A stretch of 64,000 nucleotides of DNA from Zobellia uliginosa (GCF_018860745.1 NZ_JAHKPY010000003.1:880062-944061); one strand, 5' to 3'. Shown: positions 18,767 to 28,275, counted from the first letter of the stretch. The notes: generated from the letters alone by a model not told the origin. Numbers and translations: made by a program.

Positions 18767-19852
18767 ATGAAACTATTAGAAACATATCAACTAGGAAATA
18801 TCACTCTAAAAAACAGGGTGGTAATGGCACCTATGACAAGGTGCAGAGCCATCAATAATATACCCAACGACCTTATGAAAGAATATTATGCGCAAAGAGC
18901 TGGCGCGGGTTTAATCATAGCAGAAGGAATAGCTCCATCGCCAAATGCACTTGGTTATGCAAGAATACCTGGAATATTTAATAAAAATCAAATACAAGGC
19001 TGGAAGAAAATAGCAGAAGCGGTTCATGAGCAAGGCTCAAGAATATTTGCGCAGTTCATGCATACGGGTAGAGCATCACATCCTGATAATATGCCTGATG
19101 ACGCAGTGGTATTAGCACCTTCTGCCGTATACCATAAAGGAACCATGTGGACAGACCAAAATGGTAATCAGCCTTTTCCTTTAGCTAAAGAAATGACCGC
19201 TCATGATATTCAAAATACAATTGAAGAATTTGTACAAGCCGCCAAAAATGCAATAACCTCTGGGTTTGATGGTGTAGAAATTCATGCGGGCACGGGATTT
19301 CTTATAGATGAGTTTATCAATCCGCATACCAACCTTCGTACTGATGAATACGGCGGCTCTTTGGAAGGAAGAATGAAGTTTGCCTTGGAAGTAACACAAA
19401 AAATAGCAAACGCTATCGGTAAAGAAAAGGTAGGAATTAGAATTTCCCCTAATGGCATCTACAATGATATGATACCATTTGAAGGAACAGACGAAGCTTT
19501 CCTGTATTTGGCATCGTCACTTAAAGATATGGGAATCGCTTACCTACATATGGTAGATCACGAAGCTATGGGAGCTCCTCATGTTTCATCAACTCTTAAA
19601 GAAAAAGTAAAAAATGCATTTGGGGGAACCTATATAGCTAGCGGTGGATTCAATGGTGAAACAGCTGAAGATGCCATAAATAATGAACACGGAGATTTAG
19701 TAGCATTTGGCAGACCATTTATTGCTAACCCTGATCTTGTGGAAAGAATCAGAGATGGAAAAGATTTTGCGATTTCTGACCCGCAGACGCATTATTCAGC
19801 TACTGAAGTGGGATTTACAGATTATCCAACACTTGAAAAAGTAACGGCTTAA
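18767..19852 (+). CDS. Old-yellow-enzyme family ene-reductase
   Basis: The 361-residue FMN barrel begins LLETYQLGNITLKNRVVMAPMTRCRA and has FAQFMHTGRASHP, DEYGGSLEGRMKF and VAFGRPFIANPDL, all typical of NemA/OYE enzymes that reduce activated alkenes with NADPH. The substrate-anchoring motif is usually His-x-x-Asn or His-x-x-His. Here it reads EIHAGTGF, with threonine in the Asn position, so the proton-anchoring pair is altered. It is the first gene of a probable operon through the peroxiredoxin at 26.5 kb and is controlled by the divergent HxlR protein. The role is probably detoxification of enones or quinones. Confidence 0.85.
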   Translation: MKLLETYQLGNITLKNRVVMAPMTRCRAINNIPNDLMKEYYAQRAGAGLIIAEGIAPSPNALGYARIPGIFNKNQIQGWKKIAEAVHEQGSRIFAQFMHTGRASHPDNMPDDAVVLAPSAVYHKGTMWTDQNGNQPFPLAKEMTAHDIQNTIEEFVQAAKNAITSGFDGVEIHAGTGFLIDEFINPHTNLRTDEYGGSLEGRMKFALEVTQKIANAIGKEKVGIRISPNGIYNDMIPFEGTDEAFLYLASSLKDMGIAYLHMVDHEAMGAPHVSSTLKEKVKNAFGGTYIASGGFNGETAEDAINNEHGDLVAFGRPFIANPDLVERIRDGKDFAISDPQTHYSATEVGFTDYPTLEKVTA

Positions 19853-19878
19853 AACAAAAGAATTTTTAAAAAGAAATC

Positions 19879-20277
19879 ATGAAAAAAAACAATGACTTAG
19901 GATTATTGATTGTCCGCATTTCGGTAGGACTTTTAATGCTATTACACGGAATAGGTAAAATGCAAAGTATAGATTTTGTGCAGCAAAAACTTCTAGAAGG
20001 AGGCTTGCCCAACTTTTTATCTTACGGTGTTTATGTTACCCAAGTTATAGCACCCATACTACTACTTATAGGTTACAGAACCCGTATAGGAGCTGCCCTT
20101 TTTATTTTCGGAACACTATTCGCCATGTTTCTAGTACACTCAACAGAGATTTTTACAATGACCCAACATGGTGGTTGGAGTGTGGAGTTATTAGGATTGT
20201 ACACTTTTGGAGCTGTGGCATTACTATTTACAGGTAGTGGAAAATACGCAGTATCATCTATACATCAATGGGATTAA
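19879..20277 (+). CDS. DoxX-family membrane protein
   Basis: The 132-residue protein has four helices. LGLLIVRISVGLLMLLHGIGK at the N-terminus and APILLLIGYRTRIGAALF in the middle are the DoxX signature. It lies 26 bases after the ene-reductase gene. DoxX proteins often accompany oxidoreductases in HxlR-controlled stress operons and may pass electrons through quinones. Confidence 0.8.
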   Translation: MKKNNDLGLLIVRISVGLLMLLHGIGKMQSIDFVQQKLLEGGLPNFLSYGVYVTQVIAPILLLIGYRTRIGAALFIFGTLFAMFLVHSTEIFTMTQHGGWSVELLGLYTFGAVALLFTGSGKYAVSSIHQWD

Positions 20278-20299
20278 TTAAAATCAAAAAAAATATCTA

Positions 20300-21376
20300 A
20301 TGAAAAATTATAGAATTAAAAATAAGGGAATCGTATTATGGCTGACATTTTCGCTGTTTTTATACAATAGCGTACAGGTAGCAGCCCAAGAGATAGCAAT
20401 TGGCACACTTGAAATTGTAGCCGAAATGGATGTAAACCCAGGGAATGTAGCGGTTTCAAAAGAAGGTCGAGTGTTCTCTACCATACACCCCTTAAGACCA
20501 TACAAATTTCAATTGGTAGAGATTACCGGTAAAACTAGCTATGTTCCTTTTCCTAATAAGGAGCTACAATCTACAGAAGACACCAAATCAGATTCCAAGT
20601 TTGATGCACCTCTAGGTGTGTTATTTGATAACAAAAATCGTCTTTGGGTGGTGGATCTGGGCTTCAAAATAGGGTACACCAGACTCTTCGCTTATGATAT
20701 TAACACCAAGGAAGAATTAATGCGTTTTGATATTCCTAAAGAGTTAGCGCCAAATGACAGTTTTCTCCAAGATTTTGCCGTTGATGAAATAAACGAATTT
20801 GTATACCTGGCAGACCCTGTTAAAGCTGTAATTATAGTAATTGACATCAAGAAAAAGAAATACAGAAAAATTGTAGACGTACCCAGTATGCAATCCGAAG
20901 ATATCGATATTGTTATAGATGGTAAAGTACAAACCTGGATGGGCAATCCTGCCCGAATTTCTGTAGACCCCATAACGCTTTCGGCAGATAGGGAGACCTT
21001 GTATTACGGCCCTATGAATGGTTATTCATGGTATCAATTGCCCACCAAAAATATCAGGGAAGGAGAATCGAATGATGAACTCGTAAAACGTGTTTCCCTC
21101 GTTGGCGAAAAACCGTTTTCCGATGGTGCCGCTACAGATGATAATGGCAATCATTATTTTACCAATATTCAGAACTATAGCATAGACATGCTTTCTAAAG
21201 ATGGGCAGCTTACTACATTAATTAAAGACCCTCTTTTAGATTGGCCGGATAGCATAAGAATACATGGAGATTGGATGTTTATTGCTGCCAATCAGATAAA
21301 TAAATCACCTGCCTTTACTACAGGTGTAGAATTGTCTACCGCACCTTTTCTAGTGTTAAAATTAAAGTACAGATAA
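20300..21376 (+). CDS. Exported MRJP/yellow-family protein 1
   Basis: A signal peptide ends at VQVAAQE. The 358-residue protein carries NPGNVAVSKEGRVFSTIHPLRP, LFDNKNRLWVVDLGF, QDFAVDE and LLDWPDSIRIHGDWMFIAANQ. These mark the major royal jelly/yellow six-blade propeller family, in bacteria also called L-dopachrome-tautomerase-related. It is one of four paralogues here, three of them in tandem. The bacterial function is unknown. Yellow proteins bind or convert catechol-like or amine ligands. The neighbours suggest removal of reactive small organics in the periplasm. Confidence 0.8.
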   Translation: MKNYRIKNKGIVLWLTFSLFLYNSVQVAAQEIAIGTLEIVAEMDVNPGNVAVSKEGRVFSTIHPLRPYKFQLVEITGKTSYVPFPNKELQSTEDTKSDSKFDAPLGVLFDNKNRLWVVDLGFKIGYTRLFAYDINTKEELMRFDIPKELAPNDSFLQDFAVDEINEFVYLADPVKAVIIVIDIKKKKYRKIVDVPSMQSEDIDIVIDGKVQTWMGNPARISVDPITLSADRETLYYGPMNGYSWYQLPTKNIREGESNDELVKRVSLVGEKPFSDGAATDDNGNHYFTNIQNYSIDMLSKDGQLTTLIKDPLLDWPDSIRIHGDWMFIAANQINKSPAFTTGVELSTAPFLVLKLKYR

Positions 21377-21483
21377 CACAAATTACAAACATACAAAGCA
21401 TCAATAGTTCCACTTTACCTAAAATAAATTTAACAAGTCTTTCTTTTCAAATCATTAAAAGCAGGGCATAACATTAAAAACAG

Positions 21484-21936
21484 ATGAAAAATTTTAGTAT
21501 CCTATTAATAATCACACTTACAGCACTTTCTTGTTACAGCCAAAAGCGTACAGTTAACCATAGTTCAAATCTCGAAATCGTAAAAAGCACGTATGAAGAA
21601 AATAGCAATACACTTCAAAAATATTTAGCGGAAGATGCCACTTGGACGGAAGCCAAAGGATTTCCTTATGGAGGCACCTATACAGGTTATGATGAAGTCG
21701 TTACCAATATATTTTCCAAAATAGGAACAGAATGGACCGGCTTTAAATTCAATGTAGAAGATTATGTGGCTAGTGATGATAAGGTCATTGCCTTTGGAAC
21801 CTATTCGGGAACGTATAAAAAAACGAACAAATCATTTACCGCCCGTGTGTCTCACATATGGAAACTTAAGGACGGAAAAATAATAAATTTTGAACAGATT
21901 GTGGATAGCAAACCCGTGGTAGATGCCATGCAATAG
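21484..21936 (+). CDS. Exported SnoaL/NTF2-like protein
   Basis: The N-terminus MKNFSILLIITLTALSCYSQ is a signal peptide and may be a lipobox (ALSC). The 130-residue remainder has DATWTEAKGFPYGGTYTGYDEVVTNIF and ARVSHIWKLKDGKIINFEQIVDS, matching the cone-shaped SnoaL-like fold used by cyclases, isomerases and dehydratases. The exact reaction is unknown. It separates MRJP paralogue 1 from paralogues 2 and 3, which suggests a shared periplasmic pathway. Confidence 0.75.
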   Translation: MKNFSILLIITLTALSCYSQKRTVNHSSNLEIVKSTYEENSNTLQKYLAEDATWTEAKGFPYGGTYTGYDEVVTNIFSKIGTEWTGFKFNVEDYVASDDKVIAFGTYSGTYKKTNKSFTARVSHIWKLKDGKIINFEQIVDSKPVVDAMQ

Positions 21937-21982
21937 TTCTGTGAAACGCTATGCACATATTAATTAATCACAAATATAGATT

Positions 21983-23077
21983 ATGAAAAATATAAAATAT
22001 AAAAGTATAGGTCTCCTATTATCAATCAGCTTTTCACTGTGCTTCTTTATAGGGTCTAGTCAACAAAACAAATTGGCGAAAGCAGAAAAAGATAAACCAA
22101 TAGGTACACTAGAAATAGTAGCCGAAATGGATATTAACCCAGGTAACGTGGCGGTTTCAAAAGAAGGCAGGGTGTTTTCCACAATTCACCCTATGAGACC
22201 CAATACGACCAAATTGGTGGAGATTACCAGCAAGACCACTTATGTTCCTTTTCCAAGTGAAAAATTACAACCTAAAACAGCGTCTGCATCTGATGATACA
22301 TTTGATACACCACAAGGGTTAATCTTTGATAATCAAAACCGACTTTGGGTTCTTGATGCAGGTTTCAGTATTGGGCGTACTCGATTATATGCTTTTGATA
22401 TTGACTCTAAAAAAGAACTCATGCGGTTCAATATTCCTAAGGAATTGGCTCCAAGCAACAGTTTTGTTCAAGATTTAGCGGTCGATGATAAAAACGGATT
22501 TGTGTATCTGGCCTGTGTAACTAATCCTGGAATTATTGTGGTGGATATCAATAAAAATGAATTCCGTAAAATTATTGACCTACCCACTATGCAATCTGAA
22601 GATGCCGATATGGTCATAGATGGTAAAGTGCAATACCTAAATGGTGAACCTGCCAGAATCGCTTTAGACCCCATTACCATTTCTGCGGATAAAGAAACCT
22701 TGTATTATGGTGCTATGAATGGTACAAAATGGTATCAACTACCTACTAAAAACATTCGTAATGGAGCAACTGATGCTGTAATAATTAAACAGATTTCCGT
22801 CTTGGCAGACAAGCCATTTTCTGATGGTGCCGATACCGATGAGCATGGTAATCATTATTTTACCAATATTCAAAACTATAGTATTGATGTCCTTTCAAAA
22901 GATGGCAAATTAAGTGTCTTAAAAAAAGACCCATTACTAGATTGGCCGGATAGCGTTAGAATACAAGGGAATTGGTTATATATCGCAGCTAGTCAAGTGC
23001 ATAAAACACCGGCTTTTGCTAATGGCAAGGAGTTGTCAGATGGACTTTTTAGAGTTCTGAAATTAAAATTCAAATAA
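21983..23077 (+). CDS. Exported MRJP/yellow-family protein 2
   Basis: This 364-residue paralogue has a signal peptide (LLLSISFSLCFFIGSS) and shares long blocks with proteins 1 and 3, such as VAVSKEGRVFSTIHP, LIFDNQNRLWVLDAGF, FSDGADTDEHGNHYFTNIQNYSID and LLDWPDSVRIQGNWLYIA. Its stop is 1 base from the start of protein 3, so the two are translationally close. The N-terminal insert QQNKLAKAEKDK is unique to it. Confidence 0.8.
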   Translation: MKNIKYKSIGLLLSISFSLCFFIGSSQQNKLAKAEKDKPIGTLEIVAEMDINPGNVAVSKEGRVFSTIHPMRPNTTKLVEITSKTTYVPFPSEKLQPKTASASDDTFDTPQGLIFDNQNRLWVLDAGFSIGRTRLYAFDIDSKKELMRFNIPKELAPSNSFVQDLAVDDKNGFVYLACVTNPGIIVVDINKNEFRKIIDLPTMQSEDADMVIDGKVQYLNGEPARIALDPITISADKETLYYGAMNGTKWYQLPTKNIRNGATDAVIIKQISVLADKPFSDGADTDEHGNHYFTNIQNYSIDVLSKDGKLSVLKKDPLLDWPDSVRIQGNWLYIAASQVHKTPAFANGKELSDGLFRVLKLKFK

Positions 23078-23078
23078 T

Positions 23079-24140
23079 ATGAAGAATATATGCCTAAAAT
23101 TATCCATACTATTTTCATTGTTTTTCTTAAAAAGCATCGCTATAGTAGCGCAAGAAAAAGCAATAGGAACCCTTGAAGTGGTAGCAGAACTAGAAGTTAC
23201 CCCAGGAAATGTAGCGGTTTCTAAGGAAGGAAGAATATTTTCTAGTATTCATCCATTTAGACCTAGCAACTATCAATTAGTAGAAATTACGGGTAAGTCA
23301 ACTTATGTACCTTTTCCTAATGAGCAGGTACAATCCACTTCAGATAACAAATCAGACAATAAATTAGATGCTCCCCTATGTATTATTTTTGATAACAAAA
23401 ACCGACTTTGGGTGCTTGATGTAGGTCTAAATATTGGGCATACTAGATTATTTGCCTATGATATTGATACCAGAAAAGAAGTGCTTCGTTTTAATATTCC
23501 TTTAGAATTTGCACCCAGTACTAGTTTTGTACAAGATTTGGTGGTGGATGAAACAAATGGCTTTGTATACTTAGCCGATGTTAGAAACCCAGGAATTATT
23601 GTCATTGATATTCGTAAAAATGAATTTTCAAAAATTATTGATATCCCAAGCATGCAACCGGAAGATATTGACATCATCATAGATAATAAGGTGCACTATA
23701 GAAAAGGAAAACCTGTGCGTATTGCTTTAGATGCAATTACTATTTCTGTTGACAGGGACACGCTGTATTATGGTCCAATGAATGGCACCAAATGGTATAA
23801 AGTACCCACGAAGCAGATAAGGGAAGGTGCACAAAATGAGGAAATCATAAAACATATTGCTGTGGTAGGCAAAAAACCAATTTGTGATGGTGCTGCTACA
23901 GATGAAAACTACAATCATTATTTCACCAATATTCAAAATAATAGCATTGATGTGCTTTCAAAAGACGGGACCTTAAGCACACTTAAAAAGAGTCCTTTTT
24001 TCGATTGGCCAGATAGTGTAAGAATCCAGGGAGACTGGCTATATATTGCAACCAATCAGATACACAAGTCACCTGCTTTTGGAGAAGGTATTGAAAGGTC
24101 CACGGGACTATTTAGAATATTGAAACTAAAATTTAAATAA
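23079..24140 (+). CDS. Exported MRJP/yellow-family protein 3
   Basis: The signal peptide ends at SIAIVAQE, and 353 residues follow the same six-blade pattern (TPGNVAVSKEGRIFSSIHP, IIFDNKNRLWVLDVG, FFDWPDSVRIQGDWLYIA). Compared with its sisters it has changes in several blades, for example ICDGAATDENYNHYF. Retained tandem copies with changes in loops suggest diversified ligands rather than dosage. It ends 5 bases before the SDR gene. Confidence 0.8.
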   Translation: MKNICLKLSILFSLFFLKSIAIVAQEKAIGTLEVVAELEVTPGNVAVSKEGRIFSSIHPFRPSNYQLVEITGKSTYVPFPNEQVQSTSDNKSDNKLDAPLCIIFDNKNRLWVLDVGLNIGHTRLFAYDIDTRKEVLRFNIPLEFAPSTSFVQDLVVDETNGFVYLADVRNPGIIVIDIRKNEFSKIIDIPSMQPEDIDIIIDNKVHYRKGKPVRIALDAITISVDRDTLYYGPMNGTKWYKVPTKQIREGAQNEEIIKHIAVVGKKPICDGAATDENYNHYFTNIQNNSIDVLSKDGTLSTLKKSPFFDWPDSVRIQGDWLYIATNQIHKSPAFGEGIERSTGLFRILKLKFK

Positions 24141-24145
24141 AAAAG

Positions 24146-24865
24146 ATGAAAGATTTAAAAGGTAAAAAAGCCATAATTACAGGTGGCAGTAGAGGTTTAG
24201 GTAGAGCTACCGCCTTAGCACTGGCTAAAGAAGGAGTAGAAATAGCTATTACGGGTAGAAATAAAGAGACCTTGAAACAGACCGTTGCCGAGTTAGAGGC
24301 AATCGGCGTTAAAGCGATGTATTCCGTTTTTGATATAAGTAAGTATGAGGAAGTAAAAAATAGTATTAAGGAAATTTTGAATACCCTTGGTGATGTAGAT
24401 ATTTTAATCAACAATGCTGGTATTGCTACTTTGGGATCCTTTAATGATATGGAGGTTGATGTATGGACACAAATGATTGAAACAAATGTGCTGGGCACCT
24501 ATTTTGTAACCAAAGAAGTGCTACCGTTTTTATTGAAAAAGAATGAAGGAGATATCATAAATGTTGCATCTACTGCAGGATTAAATGGTAATGCAAACGT
24601 ATCTGCCTATTCCGCATCAAAATTCGCGGTTATTGGTATGTCAGAATCTTTAATGAAAGAAGTTCGTAAAAACAACATTAGGGTGTGTACACTTACACCT
24701 AGTACAATCGTAACGGATATGGCTATAGAAGCTGGTATTGTAGATGAAGAAGACAACGATCAGGTTTTAAAACCAGAAGATTTTGCCGCCCTAATAGTTG
24801 CTGGCTTGAAGCTTCCGGGAAGAGCCATGTTGGTCAATGCATCTTTATGGTCTACAAATCCTTAA
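24146..24865 (+). CDS. Short-chain dehydrogenase/reductase
   Basis: The classical SDR of 239 residues has IITGGSRGLGRATALALAKEG (TGxxxGxG), INNAGIAT (NNAG) and INVASTAGLNGNANVSAYSASKFAV with the Ser-Tyr-Lys triad. It should reduce or oxidise a carbonyl/hydroxyl with NAD(P)H in the cytoplasm. FabG-like specificity for 3-oxoacyl substrates is possible but not shown. Co-operonic with the MRJP genes (5-base gap) and followed by a zinc alcohol dehydrogenase. Confidence 0.82.
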   Translation: MKDLKGKKAIITGGSRGLGRATALALAKEGVEIAITGRNKETLKQTVAELEAIGVKAMYSVFDISKYEEVKNSIKEILNTLGDVDILINNAGIATLGSFNDMEVDVWTQMIETNVLGTYFVTKEVLPFLLKKNEGDIINVASTAGLNGNANVSAYSASKFAVIGMSESLMKEVRKNNIRVCTLTPSTIVTDMAIEAGIVDEEDNDQVLKPEDFAALIVAGLKLPGRAMLVNASLWSTNP

Positions 24866-24901
24866 ATCAATTAAAAAAATGGTAATTATTAAAACACATA
24901 T

Positions 24902-25906
24902 ATGAAAGTAAATGCATATGCAGTTTCTGAGCCCAAGGGAAAATTAAAGCCTTACACCTATGAATTAGGTACGTTAGGCTCAGAGGAGGTAGATATAAAA
25001 GTGTCCTATTGTGGGGTTTGTCATTCAGATTTAAGTATGATGAACAATGAATGGGGAATGACGCAATATCCCCTTGTGCCAGGGCATGAAATTATTGGTG
25101 AAGTAGTAGCGGCAGGTAATGCTGTAAAAAATATTAAAGTTGGAGATAAAGTCGGTTTAGGGTGGCTATCTGCCTCCTGCATGAGTTGCCAACAGTGTAT
25201 GGAAGGTTCACATCATTTATGTAAAAATTCCCAATCTACCATAGTAGGAAGACATGGAGGTTTTGCAGATTATGTTCGTGGTCATTGGTCATGGGCAATT
25301 CCTCTTCCCCAAGCAATAGATTTAAGTAAAGCCGGACCTTTGTTATGTGGTGGCATTACCGTATTCAACCCCATTATACTTGCAGATGTGAAACCTACGG
25401 ATACGGTAGGTGTCATTGGAATAGGAGGTTTGGGACATATGGCTATTAAATTCTTAAAACACTGGGGCTGCGAGGTTATCGCATTTAGTTCAAACCCTGC
25501 TAAAAAAGAAGAGATTTTAGCTATGGGTGCCACCAAAGTGATTAACTCCAGAGACCCTAAGGAATTAGAAACTATTGCAGGAAGTCTAAATTTCATTCTA
25601 AACACCACCAATGTAAGTTTAGATTGGAATTCTTACCTAACAACTCTAGCTCCTAAAGGTAGATTGCATACTGTTGGTGCAGTATTGGAACCCATGGCTA
25701 TTCCAGCATTTGGCTTAATTGGAGGAGAAAAAACAGTAGGAGGGAGCCCTATAGGAAGTCCGGCTCTAACCAAAACAATGTTAGAGTTTTGTGTACGACA
25801 TACTATCTACCCAACGGTAGAGGAGTTTCCTATGGAAAAAGTTAATGAAGCAATAGAACATCTAGAAAAAGGAAATGCACGATTTAGAATCGTCTTAAAA
25901 AATTAG
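24902..25906 (+). CDS. Zinc-dependent NADP alcohol dehydrogenase, YahK/CAD type
   Basis: The 334-residue protein shows CGVCHSDL (catalytic zinc Cys), GHEIIGEV (His-Glu), the structural-zinc loop ASCMSCQQCMEGSHHLC with four cysteines, and VIGIGGLGHMAIKFLKHWG (nucleotide fold). The CxxxC context and FAGYVRGH-like region fit the cinnamyl-alcohol/YahK group, which reduces aldehydes with NADPH. In this operon it would remove aldehydes made or sensed under HxlR control. Confidence 0.85.
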   Translation: MKVNAYAVSEPKGKLKPYTYELGTLGSEEVDIKVSYCGVCHSDLSMMNNEWGMTQYPLVPGHEIIGEVVAAGNAVKNIKVGDKVGLGWLSASCMSCQQCMEGSHHLCKNSQSTIVGRHGGFADYVRGHWSWAIPLPQAIDLSKAGPLLCGGITVFNPIILADVKPTDTVGVIGIGGLGHMAIKFLKHWGCEVIAFSSNPAKKEEILAMGATKVINSRDPKELETIAGSLNFILNTTNVSLDWNSYLTTLAPKGRLHTVGAVLEPMAIPAFGLIGGEKTVGGSPIGSPALTKTMLEFCVRHTIYPTVEEFPMEKVNEAIEHLEKGNARFRIVLKN

Positions 25907-26046
25907 ACGAAATTAACTTTAGTGTATAAATCTAATTAGCGCAAGTATAAAGGAAAGAATCTAGTAGACTTTATCGGAACATTTGTGTCAACCATAATTC
26001 ATTTTTACGCCTAAATTAAGTTCAAATAAAATATAATAATAGAAGC

Positions 26047-26553
26047 ATGATAAAACCGAGACAAAAAGCACCCGAGTTAGCAATTAAATTAGTGAATGAT
26101 ACCACGTGGGAATTGAGTGATCAATCACCTGAAAATTTTACCATGATATTGTTTTACAGGGGTAAACATTGCCCTGTATGTAAAATGCAGTTAGAAGAGC
26201 TACAGAAAAAGTTAGATAAGTTTATACAACGTGGCATTTCTGTAATAGCCATTAGTACAGACACTGAAGAAGTTGCCAAAGCCACGTATGGCGAATGGGA
26301 CATTTCAGATATTCCATTGGGTTATGGTTTACCTATAGAAGAAGCCAGAGAATGGGGTTTATTCATTTCTGAAGGTATTAACAACGAGCCTAAACATTTT
26401 ACCGAACCTGGATTGTTTTTGTTAACTCCAGAACAAACAGTTTATTGGGAATCTATACAGTCTATGCCATTTGGCAGACCTAGTTTTAACGATGTTTTAG
26501 GTGGTATCGACTATATCTTAAAAGCAGATTATCCTGCTAGAGGAGAAGCATAG
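26047..26553 (+). CDS. Peroxiredoxin-like AhpC/TSA protein
   Basis: The 168-residue thioredoxin-fold protein has ILFYRGKHCPVCKMQLEEL, where the first cysteine is the peroxidatic position and the second forms a CxxC. FISEGINNEPKHFTEPGLFLLTPEQTVYWESIQ follows. This is the peroxiredoxin-like family often annotated AhpC/TSA. It lacks a signal peptide. It sits 140 bases after the dehydrogenase and ends in a terminator, so it may be the last gene of the HxlR module or separate. Confidence 0.78.
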   Translation: MIKPRQKAPELAIKLVNDTTWELSDQSPENFTMILFYRGKHCPVCKMQLEELQKKLDKFIQRGISVIAISTDTEEVAKATYGEWDISDIPLGYGLPIEEAREWGLFISEGINNEPKHFTEPGLFLLTPEQTVYWESIQSMPFGRPSFNDVLGGIDYILKADYPARGEA

Positions 26554-26581
26554 TTTTCTTAATTAAATAGCTGACAAAATT

Positions 26582-26618
26582 AAAAGGTTGATGAAACTCA
26601 TGTTTACATCAACTTTTT
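26582..26618 (+). terminator. Rho-independent terminator
   Basis: AAAAGGTTGATG pairs with CATCAACTTTTT (one bulge) around a 13-base loop, 28 bases after the peroxiredoxin-like stop. Confidence 0.7.
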
Positions 26619-26772
26619 AGTTTATAACAAATAGCGATTTAAAATTATGGGCAGTTTGTTACTGTAAGAAAGTGTTTTAAAACATTTCAGTAATCTGTCG
26701 ATATGAACCTAAAGGCGTCATATCTGATATTATATCAAATGCAAGCATGCGCCTTTTTACAGGATGATCAAA

Positions 26773-26985
26773 TTGTTCTATAATGTTCCGCGTTATGTAA
26801 CTTGAGCTTTGGTTACGGCAGAAAAATATAGATAAGAATCTTTCTTTTTTGAGCGGGTTGGTGCGCGGGCAAAGTTGTTACAATCTTCCTTGATTTTTTT
26901 CTTTCTAAAAACTTTCTTCTTAAAAGGTAATGGAACACTTATTATACGAGCCGACGGTAGGAGGGGAGTGTAATGTGTGTGGAAT
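26773..26985 (+). repeat. R repeat copy B
   Basis: This copy has the right arm GTTCTATAATG then GCGTTATGTAA, followed by GCTTTGGTTA, CAATCTTCC, TTCTTTCTAAAAACTTTC, AAAAGGTAATGGAACACTT and the tail AGGAGGGGAGTGTAATGTGT. The left arm that pairs in other copies is not visible. A separate hairpin (AAAGGCG 26711-26717 with CGCCTTT 26750-26756) lies before it. It separates the HxlR module from the Crp/Fnr module. Confidence 0.75.
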
Positions 26986-27101
26986 GAAAATGTATTTTTA
27001 ATGACTGTGTAAAGTAAATTTATGCTCTTTAACTGGTTGTCTAGTTAATATAATATGCAACAATAAATAACATTTTAAATAAAGAAAAGTATTTTTGCTT
27101 T

Positions 27102-27674
27102 ATGGAAGACAAGTTTCAATTATTAAAACAACATTTTGAAGAAATCGTTTCTTTAACTGATGAGGAGTGGAACTTTGTACAATCGCACTTTGAATTTAAG
27201 AGTCTTAAAAAACACCAATTTTTAATACAAGTAGGGCAACCTGTAGACTTTGAATATTGGATTATCAAAGGCTTGGTAAAAGCGTATTCCATAGACGAAA
27301 AAGGCAAAGAACACATTCTTCAATTTGCTATGGAAAACTATTGGGTGAGCGACCATTGTGCTTTTCAACATCAAGAACCTGGTACTATTTTTGTAGATTG
27401 TCTTGAAGATTCTGAGTTTTTTTGTTTGTCTTTAGAGAACAGGGAAAAAATTTGTTTTGAAGTCCCTGCCGTTGCTAATTTTTTCAGAATTAAATCGAAC
27501 CACGGTTACATCAATCTTCAACAAAGAATCTTGTCTTTACTTACAATGACCGCAGAAAGTAGGTATGAGTACCTATTAAATAAGCTTCCAACATTAATAC
27601 AACGCGTTCCTAAAAAATTAATCGCTTCCTATTTAGGCGTATCCAGAGAGACTTTAAGTCGTTTTAATAGCTAA
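27102..27674 (+). CDS. Crp/Fnr-family transcription regulator
   Basis: The 190-residue protein has a cyclic-nucleotide-binding-like barrel (FLIQVGQPVDFEYWIIKGLVKAY) and the C-terminal helix-turn-helix KKLIASYLGVSRETLSRF. There is no N-terminal cysteine cluster, so it is not a classical oxygen-sensing Fnr. The ligand is unknown. Directly downstream, and again before the cyclase gene, are palindromes of Crp form (TGATGTACATCA), so it probably controls the two following units. Confidence 0.85.
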   Translation: MEDKFQLLKQHFEEIVSLTDEEWNFVQSHFEFKSLKKHQFLIQVGQPVDFEYWIIKGLVKAYSIDEKGKEHILQFAMENYWVSDHCAFQHQEPGTIFVDCLEDSEFFCLSLENREKICFEVPAVANFFRIKSNHGYINLQQRILSLLTMTAESRYEYLLNKLPTLIQRVPKKLIASYLGVSRETLSRFNS

Positions 27675-27676
27675 AA

Positions 27677-27747
27677 GTGACCTAAATCACTTTTCCATAT
27701 TGATATACATCACAAAAAATCCGTGATGTATGTCCTCGCACACCCCT
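27677..27747 (+). promoter_or_regulatory. Crp/Fnr-type operators and conserved promoter block 1
   Basis: The region contains GTGACCTAAATCAC (27677-27690), TGATATACATCA (27701-27712) and GTGATGTATGTCC (27723-27735). It ends in TCCTCGCACACCCCT (27733-27747), exactly 46 bases before the cupin ATG. The same block and spacing occur before the cyclase gene. Confidence 0.7.
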
Positions 27748-27792
27748 TTGTTTTCATAGAATTTTGTATCGAACAATTAAATACAATGTACT

Positions 27793-28275
27793 ATGAAAAC
27801 TACAAGAACACTTTTTCTATTATTTACAGTAATTGCCATAGGTTTTAACGCCTATGCGCAAGAAGACAAAAGACCGTTAATGGGTAACTCCTACGGTATT
27901 ATCAATATTAATGAATACGTAACGCTACTTCCCAAAAGTCATAATGGTATCATCAAAGACATCAGATTAATAGACCGTGAACACGCAGGTGTTAGAATTT
28001 TTAGGCTGTATGACGAAGTACCTATGCATTACCACGCAAAATCTGATGCCTACCTCTACATTTTAAATGGCAAAGCAGAATTTTATGTAGCCGATAAAGG
28101 TCCTGTTGTTGCAGGAAAAGGCGACTTACTTTTTTGGGGCAAAGGTACATCGCACGGTAACGGAAAAATTTTAGAAGGTCCGTTAGACGTTCTCGTTTTT
28201 GATGCCATTGCCAGAGACCCAAGCGATGTTATCTGGGTAGCCCCATCAACCCAAAAGAAATTTTTAGGCAACTAA
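27793..28275 (+). CDS. Exported single-domain cupin
   Basis: A signal peptide ends at FNAYAQED. The 140-residue mature part has the cupin motifs MHYHAKSDAYLYILNGKAEFYV (two metal-binding histidines and a following acidic or polar residue) and FWGKGTSHGNGK (third histidine). Cupins of this kind bind iron, manganese or zinc and catalyse dioxygenase, isomerase or cyclase steps, or simply bind ligands. It is 33 bases before the fourth MRJP gene and probably works with it. Confidence 0.78.
   Translation: MKTTRTLFLLFTVIAIGFNAYAQEDKRPLMGNSYGIININEYVTLLPKSHNGIIKDIRLIDREHAGVRIFRLYDEVPMHYHAKSDAYLYILNGKAEFYVADKGPVVAGKGDLLFWGKGTSHGNGKILEGPLDVLVFDAIARDPSDVIWVAPSTQKKFLGN

Noticed and set aside
27090-27097. 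TATTTTTG promoter box before the Crp/Fnr gene
   Set aside because: It lies 5 bases before the ATG, so the transcript would start inside the gene. Chance match is likely.
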